This document shows positions 54,954-64,000 of a stretch of 64,000 nucleotides of DNA, in pieces; position 1 is the stretch's first letter, and every line of letters starts with the position of its first letter. The position numbers were made by a program, and so were the translations under genes. The notes under the pieces are model-generated. The model searched no databases. It saw only the letters and a list, made by a program, of their open reading frames with translations, and was not told where the DNA came from. Where the stretch lies: positions 310,001-374,000 of the forward strand of contig NZ_VIUH01000002.1 in the NCBI RefSeq assembly GCF_007993865.1. Reading direction: 5' to 3'. This stretch comes from Pseudomonas sp. SJZ079. GTDB taxonomy: Bacteria > Pseudomonadota > Gammaproteobacteria > Pseudomonadales > Pseudomonadaceae.

Positions 54954-55715
54954 TCAGCGCGCGGTTCGCAGCCATTGCAGATACTCGGGGCTCTCGCCTA
55001 TCGAGTTATGGTCCTTGCCCGCGATGACCTTGAGCGAGGCCACACCGGGGGCGAAATGCGCCAGAAGCCGCTCGGTGCTCGCGCGTGGGACGACCTTGTC
55101 GTGCTCCGCCGCGAGCAACAGGGTCGGCACGGCGATGTGCGGCGCGTACTTCCAGGACTCGAACTTGTCCTTGAGCAGCCACTGCACCGGAAACATCGGG
55201 AACTGCCGTGCGGCGAGCTCTTGCAGGCTGTTGTAAGGCGTGATCAGGATCAGCCGCGCGGCGGGACGTTGGCTGGCAAGGCGTACCGCGACCCCCGAAC
55301 CCAGACTGCGGCCCACCACCACGATACGCGCATGGGCGGCGTGCACCCGGTCGAACAAGGCCAGGGCATCGCGCTGGATGGCCTCCTCGGAGGGTGACCC
55401 GGAGCTGCCGCCGTAGCCCCGGTAGTGCAGCAGGTAGAGCGCCTGATCAGGAAATGCCTGGGCGAACTCGGGCAGATTCAACGAGACGTCCTCGGCGTTG
55501 CCGCCGAAGTAGATCAAGGCATTAGGCCCGTCATGCGGCCTGACCGAAACCAGCACCTCGGCGTCGCCTACCGGCAACTGTAGCGTCGTAGCCGGGGTCG
55601 CGATGGCACGCGGTTGCGGGAAGTAGATCAACGCACGCTGAAACGCGAACAGGGCAACGCAGGCCAGCAGGTAGAGGGCGGCAAGCACTGCCAGAAGCGA
55701 AACCATGCGTGGCAT
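54954..55715 (-). CDS. Alpha/beta hydrolase (serine, BEM46-like)
   Basis: A 253-aa hydrolase with one N-terminal membrane helix (residues about 5-25, uncleaved anchor likely). The nucleophile elbow is VVGRSLGSGVAV, the acid is near AEHDKVVP and the histidine is in GKDHNSIG. The substrate is unknown. It lies convergent with the GGDEF-EAL gene. Confidence 0.82.
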   Translation of the reverse strand: MPRMVSLLAVLAALYLLACVALFAFQRALIYFPQPRAIATPATTLQLPVGDAEVLVSVRPHDGPNALIYFGGNAEDVSLNLPEFAQAFPDQALYLLHYRGYGGSSGSPSEEAIQRDALALFDRVHAAHARIVVVGRSLGSGVAVRLASQRPAARLILITPYNSLQELAARQFPMFPVQWLLKDKFESWKYAPHIAVPTLLLAAEHDKVVPRASTERLLAHFAPGVASLKVIAGKDHNSIGESPEYLQWLRTAR

Positions 55716-55875
55716 ACAGCTAACTCCTATTCAGAACCATAGGGACGGCGTCACTCAATGCCCGCAGACACTAACAGCAGTCTCACCCTAGCGCGCCCCA
55801 AGGATCGAACCAGCAGACGGCATCGCCGGACTGCCTGCGCACCTCCACGGTAAAACCGCCGTACGCTCAGCCAGC

Positions 55876-55901
55876 AAAAACCGCCCCAGCGGGCGGTTTT
55901 C
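55876..55901. terminator. Bidirectional terminator downstream of hpf
   Basis: AAAACCGCCC-CAGC-GGGCGGTTTT forms a perfect 10-bp stem with A-run and T-run on either side. It would stop transcription of hpf (minus strand) and from the other side. Confidence 0.8.
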
Positions 55902-55960
55902 TATGGTGTGTCGTTTGTCTGAGGCCTCACCGGGATGACGGGGTGAGGGGGTGCCTGCAT

Positions 55961-56371
55961 TCAGTCTTTACCCAAGGCCTGCTGATTTTCCAGGAAGTCC
56001 TCTTGCAGCAGGGCGTCGGTGGGTTCTTCACTGGGCTCTTGCAGGCGTCCGGTCGACACCACCTTGGCGTCGAGCTTGCCCATCAGATGTTCGAGGGCGT
56101 GGCGCATTTTTTCCGCGGCGCCGTCCACGGCGGCCCCCAGGTCTGCGGCTTTGTGGGTCACCGAGATGGACTGATGGCCTTTAGGCCGGGCCTCGATCTG
56201 ACAGCGCTTATCGTCGGGACCGGACTTTTGCGCGTTTTCGTCGGTGATATGCACGACGACTCGCGTCAGCAGCTCCTCGAAGTACTCGAGTTTGTCCATC
56301 ACTGCCGAACCTACCCACTCCTGAAGCCGGGCACTGCCTTCAATCTGATTAGTGTGCACTTGTACTTGCAT
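55961..56371 (-). CDS. hpf: Ribosome hibernation promoting factor (HPF/RaiA family)
   Basis: A 136-aa protein with the HPF/YfiA fold: VHTNQIEGSARLQEWVGSAV, VVVHITDENAQKSGPDDKRCQIEA-type strands and SVTHKAADLGAAVDGAAEK. Members bind the 30S subunit and inactivate ribosomes in stationary phase. The C-terminal 40 residues are a short tail, too small for the long-HPF dimer domain. Confidence 0.82.
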   Translation of the reverse strand: MQVQVHTNQIEGSARLQEWVGSAVMDKLEYFEELLTRVVVHITDENAQKSGPDDKRCQIEARPKGHQSISVTHKAADLGAAVDGAAEKMRHALEHLMGKLDAKVVSTGRLQEPSEEPTDALLQEDFLENQQALGKD

Positions 56372-56654
56372 AGGGCTTCTCCGTGATGACGTGTGTGCTT
56401 TCGAGGCTTTGTGGCTGTCGAGGTTCAGGCTAACCGAATATTCTTCTGTCGGGGACTCCGCGAAAAGAATCGGAATAATTTAACTGGCCGCCGAACAACC
56501 ATGGTCCGCGGACATGCAGCCACCGTACACATGCGCAGCCCACGCCACGAACAGGCCCCATCGGCCGATGGCTTTGGGCAGCGGACGGACTGCACGCCCT
56601 CCTGAGCAAAATGGTCTTTGCTTGCTTGAGTGAACATGACGCAGTGGAGTCGAT

Positions 56655-57122
56655 ATGACCCTGGCAACCTGGGAGCTGCTGTCCTACATCGTCACCGTGG
56701 TGGCCTTGCCATTCGCCATTGGCGTGTTCCTCTTCGAGCAACGCAAGGCGCATGAGAACGAGGAAGAGGCCACGTGGCAGCAGATCTCCGACGCCTATAT
56801 CGACTTCCTCGAGGTGGTGCTGGCCAACCCCGACCTCAAGCTGCGCAGCCAGCGCGCCACCCCCGACCTGAGCGACGAACAACGGGAACGCATGCTGGTG
56901 ATCTTCGACATGCTGATCTCATTGTTCGAGCGCGCCTACCTGCTGGTCTTCGACGCGCAGATGAACGAGAAGCGACGGCGCCGCTGGCACTCCTGGGAGG
57001 ACTACATGCGCGAATGGAGCCGGCGCGAGGACTTTCGCGAACGGCTACCGGAACTGCTGCGTGGCGAAGACCCGGATTTCGCCCTGTACCTGCAGCGCCT
57101 GGCCGAGGAGGAAGCGCCTTAG
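56655..57122 (+). CDS. Hypothetical protein with one N-terminal membrane helix
   Basis: A 155-aa protein I do not recognise. Residues 8-28 form a membrane segment (LLSYIVTVVALPFAIGVFLF). The rest is helical and strongly charged (many Glu and Arg). It is likely an inner-membrane-anchored protein with a cytoplasmic helical domain. ATG 56655 is chosen. No partner gene is obvious. Confidence 0.6.
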   Translation: MTLATWELLSYIVTVVALPFAIGVFLFEQRKAHENEEEATWQQISDAYIDFLEVVLANPDLKLRSQRATPDLSDEQRERMLVIFDMLISLFERAYLLVFDAQMNEKRRRRWHSWEDYMREWSRREDFRERLPELLRGEDPDFALYLQRLAEEEAP

Positions 57123-57317
57123 CACGGCATTGCCGCGTCCCGGCCTGGATTGCCAGCGAACTCACCGCCTAGCACGTCACACAGCCCCATTGAGCGCTCA
57201 CCGCTTGGCGGTCGAGTCTGGGCCGACAATAAGCGCCAACTGGCCGCCTGCGAGCTTTACCCCAACCCGGCTCGCAACTAGCCTTGCTCGCGTCGATTGC
57301 CATCGAGTTTCCCGCCC

Positions 57318-58088
57318 GTGAAGGTTTTTCTGGCCGTGTTGATAGGCATGCTACTCAGCGCCCCGGCTTGGGCCTTCACCCTGTGCATTGAAGACATCGA
57401 CTATCCACCTTTCACGCTCAGTAACCAGCGCGGCGAGGCAATGGGCCTGCTGCCCGAGATGGTGCAGCTGGCAGCGGCCGAGAACGATGCTGTTATCACG
57501 CTCCTGCGTTACCGGTGGAAGCGCTGTATCGACAAGCTGCGCAAAGGCCAAGTCGACGCACTGCTGGCCGCCATTTGGTCACCCGAGCGCGATGCCTGGG
57601 GCGCGTTTCCAAAATATCCCGACCAGCCCTTGGCCACCCCCGACCGCCGCTTGCGCCTGTGGCGAGAAGAATACCGGGTGTTCGTACCGCGCCAGGGCAC
57701 GCTGCGTTACGACGGGGAGCATTTCACTGGCCTGCAAACCGGCATCGGCGCGCCTCCCGGCTATGTCGTCTGGCAACGCCTGAAAGACGCCGGCGTGCTG
57801 AGCGACAGCGTGCTGCAACCCAAGACGGGGCTGCGCCTGGTGGCCTTGAATCGGCTGGATGGTTACGTCGCCGAATCCAGCATCGGCCTGCATCAACTCC
57901 AGGCCCTGGGCTTCAGCGAGCAGGTCAACATGCTGCCGCAGCTCTACCATGCAGATGACGCCTACCTGGTGTTCTCCCATCAGTTTCGGCGCACGCAGCC
58001 GCAGTTGACCCAGGCGATCTGGCAATCGCTGGGTAAAATCCGCCGCCAGCACGGCAAACGGCTACTGACCAAGTACCGCAACCCCTAG
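57318..58088 (+). CDS. Periplasmic solute-binding-like protein (SBP_bac_3 type)
   Basis: About 256 aa. The signal peptide is VKVFLAVLIGMLLSAPAWA, followed by CIEDIDYPPFTLSNQRGEAMGLLPEM, the family pattern. GTG 57318 starts the signal peptide; TTG 57297 is an alternative that would add seven residues. No transporter genes are adjacent, so it may be a sensor or orphan binding protein. Confidence 0.65.
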   Translation: MKVFLAVLIGMLLSAPAWAFTLCIEDIDYPPFTLSNQRGEAMGLLPEMVQLAAAENDAVITLLRYRWKRCIDKLRKGQVDALLAAIWSPERDAWGAFPKYPDQPLATPDRRLRLWREEYRVFVPRQGTLRYDGEHFTGLQTGIGAPPGYVVWQRLKDAGVLSDSVLQPKTGLRLVALNRLDGYVAESSIGLHQLQALGFSEQVNMLPQLYHADDAYLVFSHQFRRTQPQLTQAIWQSLGKIRRQHGKRLLTKYRNP

Positions 58089-58917
58089 AAGGCATGGGGC
58101 GGACTTGCTGCCGGGCGTCGTTCCAGAGAACTGCATTCGCCCCTGCTGCCCCTGCCCCGCTGCCCTCCGACTGGCAAACCGACGTTCACCCTGCGAAGTG
58201 ACCTTGTAACGCTTTGCGCCGAACCGAGCCCCGTAACCCGGGCTTTGCGCCACGATGGCGAAGTCGTTATTCAGGCCCAGTCCGAGCAAGCACGGTTTTA
58301 TTGCGATTTGCACTAATCGAGCGGCGCGGTGGGGTGTATCTTGAAACCAAGGACAGTTGCAGGGAGGGCCCTAGCCAATGGTGATGAGGAGTACGACGAA
58401 TCTTCCATTCAGCACCCGCGTCATACTGCACGCTGGCGAAATCGCTAAGACTCAGGATGTACGTGTAACCCCGGAGCAGATGATTCAGGCCGTGGATGCC
58501 GGCCAACAGCGTGTGAACACGCAAGACCGCGTAAATTGCGCGTAGCCGCAGCAAGCGTAAGGCAAAATCGTACACAGTGAACCAGTTGAACACCTCCCTG
58601 GCCATGCGTCAGGACAGCCACCGCGCTGATCAAGACCCGTTCGAACTGGAAGAGCTTGGCGAACCGACGCTGCACCCTGGAATAGACCAGGCGGCTAGCA
58701 ACCTCGTTCAGGTGCAGCTACCAGGCACCACCCGGTTACGGCCGAGACGACCACTGGCAATCACCAGCGTCGCCTCGGCAACAACCACCTCCCTAGCCCC
58801 CCGAACTCAAGCCCGGCACTGCATGGCGCCCAAGGCGCGGTTGGCGGTTGCCTGAGGCAATCGCAGTGCAGCTCTGTGCGCGGCAGCGGCACTTGCAACC
58901 GCTGAGCGGTTGAACGT
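58089..58917. other. Gene-poor region before the nitroreductase
   Basis: About 830 bases between the solute-binding-like gene and the nitroreductase. The only candidate gene is an uncertain minus-strand frame at 58267-58605. No mobile-element ends or direct repeats are evident. A terminator lies at 58918-58941. Confidence 0.4.
58267..58605 (-). CDS. Uncertain hypothetical open frame
   Basis: A 112-aa frame with a hydrophobic, arginine-rich first half (FNWFTVYDFALRLLRLRAIY) and no recognisable motif. No strong ribosome-binding site supports ATG 58605. Codon use in the first half looks protein-like and in the second half less so. It may be a real small gene, a fragment, or chance. Confidence 0.2.
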   Translation of the reverse strand: MAREVFNWFTVYDFALRLLRLRAIYAVLRVHTLLAGIHGLNHLLRGYTYILSLSDFASVQYDAGAEWKIRRTPHHHWLGPSLQLSLVSRYTPPRRSISANRNKTVLARTGPE

Positions 58918-58941
58918 AAAAAGGCGTGCCATTGGCACGCC
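58918..58941 (-). terminator. Terminator of the nitroreductase gene
   Basis: GGCGTGCC-ATT-GGCACGCC with five A on the left, giving a T-run on the minus strand. It is 22 bases after the nitroreductase stop. Confidence 0.85.
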
Positions 58942-58962
58942 CCTGAACCTTGCATCAACCGC

Positions 58963-59565
58963 TTAGAACCGGTCGCGAATTACCACTTCGTCGAACGGCA
59001 ACTTGCCGATGCGCGGTTTCGGCTCCACGGCACGCTTGCCCACGGCGACCATCAAGCCGATGACGTAATTCTCCGGCAGGTTGATCAGTTTGGCCACGGC
59101 GTCGAAGTCGAAGCCGTCCATCGGGCAGGAGTCGAGGCCCTTACCGCGCGCGGCGAGCATCAGGGTTTGCGCCTTGAGGCGGCAGCTGCGCATGGTCTCA
59201 TCGCGCTGCACCTGCGGTTTGTCGCGGTAGTAGAGGTCGATAGCGCCGGCCATGTAGTCCTGCACCTCTTGCGGTGCGCCCTGCCAGACGCGGGCGACGT
59301 TTTTTTCCCAGCTGTCGAGCTGGGCGCACACCACCACCAGCATCGAAGCCTCGGTGACCTGGGCCTGGCCCCACGCGACTTCGCGGATCTGCTCGCGCAG
59401 GGCGGGGTCGCTGACTTCGACGAAGCGCACATGCTGCAAGTTGAAGGCCGAGGGGGCCAGCAAGGCCAGTTGCAGCAGCTCGTCCTTCTCCTCACGGCTG
59501 AGGCTGAAGGTCGGCTCATAGCCTTTGACGGCGCGGCGACTGCGGATGGCTTCTTCGATATCTAT
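58963..59565 (-). CDS. Nitroreductase-family protein with non-canonical start codon
   Basis: About 200 aa. The sequence from 59565 reads DIEEAIRSRRAVKGYEP, then LLQLALLAPSAFNLQHVRFV (FMN region), and CRLKAQTLMLAARGKGLDSCPMDGFD. This is complete only if translation starts at the ATA at 59565-59563, which has AGGAG 5 bases upstream. No in-frame ATG, GTG or TTG lies between the preceding stop and this point. The first internal candidate (TTG/ATG region near 59463) would remove about 34 conserved residues. Either ATA is used inefficiently, or the gene is damaged at its start codon. Confidence 0.7.
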   Translation of the reverse strand: MDIEEAIRSRRAVKGYEPTFSLSREEKDELLQLALLAPSAFNLQHVRFVEVSDPALREQIREVAWGQAQVTEASMLVVVCAQLDSWEKNVARVWQGAPQEVQDYMAGAIDLYYRDKPQVQRDETMRSCRLKAQTLMLAARGKGLDSCPMDGFDFDAVAKLINLPENYVIGLMVAVGKRAVEPKPRIGKLPFDEVVIRDRF

Positions 59566-59760
59566 GGTGACTCCTGAGAATGCGTGGCCGGTAAGAAGCC
59601 GCGCATGCTAAGTAGTCGCTCGCGGTCATACCAGGCGTCTTTGCCAATGAAACTTATCGACAGAATCGATTGGTCCACGACGCCAGCCGAAAGCCAGCCA
59701 GGCTGTACGTCCCTGCGCGGCCAGACTGATCGGCACAGCGCGCCTACTCGGTAACCGAGG

Positions 59761-61716
<1,956 letters not shown>

Positions 61717-61787
61717 AGGGTGTCACTCCATTGACCGCAGGGCCGGTGACCTTAGCGCGGCGGGGTGGGCAAAGCCAACTGGCTTGC

Positions 61788-61809
61788 GTGGGAGCGGCCT
61801 TGGCCGCGA
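61788..61809. repeat. Single REP copy (GTGGGAGCGGCC type)
   Basis: One copy of the right arm of the REP pair at 49677-49741 appears here without its partner. Confidence 0.65.
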
Positions 61810-61890
61810 TGGCGGCACTTAGCGCCTGCCCCTCCGTTCGCTGCAGAGCCGATCGCCGGTGTAGAGCCGAGACCGGTACCGGGCAAAATA

Positions 61891-61914
61891 AAAAAGCCGC
61901 CCGGAGGCGGCTTT
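61891..61914 (-). terminator. Terminator of pckA
   Basis: AAAGCCGCC-CGGA-GGCGGCTTT with an A-rich left flank that gives a T-run on the minus strand, 21 bases after the pckA stop. Confidence 0.85.
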
Positions 61915-61934
61915 CTCGATCAACCCGACGCGGC

Positions 61935-63476
61935 TTAGAGCTGCGGGCCGGCGTCACGGATGGCAGCAGATACATCGAACTTCTTGAAGTTTTCGATGAA
62001 CTGCTGGGCCAGACCTTTGGCGGCTTCGTCGTAGGCGTTCTGGTCTGCCCAGGTATTGCGCGGGTTGAGCAGGCTGGTTTCGACGCCCGGTACCGAAGTC
62101 GGCACGCTGAGGTTGATGATCGGCAGCTGCTCGGTCTCGGTACCGATCAGCGCGCCGCTCTGGATCGCGGCAATCACGCCACGGGTAGTCGGGATATTGA
62201 AACGCTTGCCGACGCCGTAGCCGCCGCCGGTCCAGCCGGTGTTGACCAGGTAGACCTTGGAGCCGAAGCCCTGGATACGCTTGATCAGCAACTCGGCGTA
62301 TTCGCCCGCCGGACGTGGGAAGAACGGCGCGCCGAAGCAGGTGGAGAAGGTCGACTTGATGCCGCCGCCCGAGCCCATTTCGGTGGAACCGACCAGCGCG
62401 GTGTAGCCGGACAGGAAGTGGTAGGCCGCCTGCTCTTCGTTGAGGATCGACACCGGCGGCAATACGCCGGTCAGGTCGCAAGTCAGGAAGATCACCGCAT
62501 TCGGCTCACCCCCGAGGTTACGCTCGGAGCGCTTCTCGACGTGACTCAGCGGGTAAGCGGCGCGGCTGTTCTGGGTCAGGCTGTCGTCGGCGTAATCGGC
62601 GACGCGATTGTCGTCGAGCACCACGTTTTCCAGCACGGCGCCGAAGCGGATGGCCTTCCAGATCACCGGCTCGTTCTTCTCGGACAGGTCGATGCACTTG
62701 GCATAGCAACCGCCTTCGATGTTGAACACGCTGCCGACGCCCCAGCCGTGCTCGTCGTCGCCGATCAGGTAACGGCTCTCGTCGGCGGACAGGGTGGTCT
62801 TGCCGGTGCCGGACAGGCCGAAGAACAGGGTAACGTCACCGTCTTCGCCAATGTTGGCGGCGCAGTGCATCGGCAGCACGTCGGCGTCCGGCAGCAGGAA
62901 GTTCTGCACCGAGAACATGGCTTTCTTCATCTCACCGGCGTAGCGCATGCCGGCGATCAGAACTTTCTTGGCGGCGAAGCTGATGATCACGCAACCGTCT
63001 GAGTTGGTGCCGTCACGCTCGGGCACACACTCGAAGTTTGCGACGTTGAGCACTTGCCATTCGGCTTTGGCGCCCTGGTTGTACTGCTCCGGCTCGATGA
63101 ACAGGCAACGGCCGAAGAGGTTCTGCCAGGCGGTGGCGGTGGTCATCTTGACCGGCAGGTAGTGCGCCTCGGCGGCGCCTACATGGACATGCGAAACGAA
63201 ACTGTCTTGGGCGTCGGAGAAGGCCTGCACACGCTCCCAGAGCGCATCGAACTTGTCGGCGGGGAACGGACGGTTGATCGGGCCCCAGGCAATTTTTGCC
63301 TCGCTGCTCGGCTCCTGCACGATAAACCGGTCGGCCGGCGAGCGCCCCGTGCGATGGCCGGTGCGCACAACCAGCGCGCCACTGGCGGCCAGCTCGCCTT
63401 CACCGCGACGGAGGGCTTCTTCGACCAGTTGAGCGGCGCTGATGTCGGTATACACGGCGGTATTGGCTTGCGTCAT
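61935..63476 (-). CDS. pckA: Phosphoenolpyruvate carboxykinase (ATP)
   Basis: A 513-aa enzyme converting oxaloacetate plus ATP to phosphoenolpyruvate, the entry step of gluconeogenesis. The P-loop [11 protein letters not shown] is near residue 220, and [12 protein letters not shown] and [12 protein letters not shown] are typical. ATG 63476 (GGGGA site) places the start at [10 protein letters not shown]; an upstream ATG at 63512 is weaker. It supports growth on the C4-dicarboxylates imported by DctPQM in the same window. Confidence 0.94.
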   Translation of the reverse strand: MTQANTAVYTDISAAQLVEEALRRGEGELAASGALVVRTGHRTGRSPADRFIVQEPSSEAKIAWGPINRPFPADKFDALWERVQAFSDAQDSFVSHVHVGAAEAHYLPVKMTTATAWQNLFGRCLFIEPEQYNQGAKAEWQVLNVANFECVPERDGTNSDGCVIISFAAKKVLIAGMRYAGEMKKAMFSVQNFLLPDADVLPMHCAANIGEDGDVTLFFGLSGTGKTTLSADESRYLIGDDEHGWGVGSVFNIEGGCYAKCIDLSEKNEPVIWKAIRFGAVLENVVLDDNRVADYADDSLTQNSRAAYPLSHVEKRSERNLGGEPNAVIFLTCDLTGVLPPVSILNEEQAAYHFLSGYTALVGSTEMGSGGGIKSTFSTCFGAPFFPRPAGEYAELLIKRIQGFGSKVYLVNTGWTGGGYGVGKRFNIPTTRGVIAAIQSGALIGTETEQLPIINLSVPTSVPGVETSLLNPRNTWADQNAYDEAAKGLAQQFIENFKKFDVSAAIRDAGPQL

Positions 63477-63636
63477 GTGGGTCCCCGTCGGCCCAGCGGC
63501 CGAGTCTTCCAAACGTTTTGTAGTAAAGGTCAGAGCACTACTACAGCGAAAAAAGTGCGCTGGATTATGCCAGAAAAGCCAGTGGCGGGTGCAGCCTCTG
63601 ATCAGACCAGCCCGCCCCAGGCTGCGTCAATTAGCC

Positions 63637-64000
63637 TCAGTGGCGGGTATCGGAAGGCGCATCACTGCCACCTCCGGCGAACAACTGGCCGACATCGGCG
63701 GCATCGAAGGCGTAGCGCTGATTGCAAAACTGGCAATCGATCACCACGCTGCCGGCGTGTTCGCTCAGCAGCAGCTCGGCGTCGGCCTGGCCTAAACTGA
63801 CCAGCGCTTTGGCCGAACGTTCACGCGAGCAACTGCAGCGAAATTGCAGTGCACGTGGCTCGAACAGGCGCAGCGGCTCTTCATGATAGAGGCGGTGCAG
63901 CAGGGTCTCATTGTCCAGACCGAGCAGTTCTTCGGTCTTCAGGGTGTCCGCCAGGGTCACCACGTGCTGCCAGCTGGCTTCACGCTCCTCGGCCTCTTTC
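63637..64000 (-). CDS. hslO: Hsp33 chaperone (HslO), C-terminal part, cut by window end
   Basis: The last about 120 residues of the redox-regulated chaperone Hsp33. The zinc/redox switch is complete: C-S-C in FRCSCSRER and C-x-x-C in DCQFCNQRY. The frame continues beyond 64000 ([18 protein letters not shown]), so the N-terminal part is outside. It stands next to pckA, a common gammaproteobacterial arrangement. Confidence 0.92.
   Translation of the reverse strand, partial: KEAEEREASWQHVVTLADTLKTEELLGLDNETLLHRLYHEEPLRLFEPRALQFRCSCSRERSAKALVSLGQADAELLLSEHAGSVVIDCQFCNQRYAFDAADVGQLFAGGGSDAPSDTRH

Noticed and set aside
58577..58855. 92-codon plus-strand frame
   Set aside because: No ribosome-binding site, no motif, Thr/Ala/Arg-rich low complexity.

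Overview
The window reads as a stretch of a Pseudomonas chromosome (high GC, Pseudomonas-type REP repeats, FabY, an rml rhamnose cluster, and a dctPQM system). From memory, the backbone gene order (basic amino-acid ABC transporter, tRNA-Thr, rml genes, dctB/dctD-dctPQM, acyl-CoA ligase, fabY, cysQ-nudE-yrfG, formate dehydrogenase, thioesterase, iron alcohol dehydrogenase, pckA-hslO) follows roughly the PA5152-PA5193 region of P. aeruginosa. Several insertions and a different rml order show it is another species. No database search was run; family names rest on motifs read directly.

Layout. 1-4.4 kb: hsdR of a type I restriction system (hsdM/hsdS would lie to the left), a translationally coupled YgjP-like metalloprotease and a small unknown gene. 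4.7-9.0 kb: basic amino-acid ABC transporter plus a methyltransferase. 9.3-17.2 kb: tRNA-Thr(TGT) followed by an accessory patch of decayed pieces: an XRE regulator fragment, an operon-like cassette (SDR, cupin, emrA'/'emrB fused by a deletion, a small monooxygenase-like gene) facing a winged-helix/TPR regulator of alphaproteobacterial style, a frameshifted methyltransferase cut by a palindrome, a flavoprotein/Rrf2 divergent pair, and an IS481-like remnant. 17.2-20.6 kb: rmlBACD (dTDP-L-rhamnose). 20.8-27.5 kb: DctB/DctD sensor-regulator and DctPQM TRAP transporter with a perfect sigma-54 promoter. 27.7-34.9 kb: acyl-CoA ligase, FabY, CysQ, NudE, YrfG-like phosphatase, FdhD.

34.9-36.2 kb is the most striking patch: AT-rich, with two small genes on the minus strand, attC-like and attI-like sequences, and the first about 25 codons of an integron integrase pointing the opposite way. 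I read this as the fossil of a chromosomal integron carrying two cassettes, sitting between fdhD and the formate dehydrogenase operon that FdhD serves.

36.4-43 kb: NAD-dependent formate dehydrogenase fdsGBAD with a divergent HTH/periplasmic-binding-like regulator. 43.3-44.5 kb: two paralogous glycine-zipper proteins with His-rich tails. 44.7-51 kb: a carrier/AMP-ligase/acyltransferase fusion, an MFS protein, a thioesterase and an iron alcohol dehydrogenase. 51.2-54.8 kb: a PotD-like periplasmic binding protein followed by a membrane GGDEF-EAL protein, arranged like the NspS/MbaA polyamine-sensing c-di-GMP pair of Vibrio. 55-64 kb: hydrolase, HPF, small unknowns, a nitroreductase without a normal start codon, RecQ-like helicase, pckA, and the 3' part of hslO (cut by the window end).
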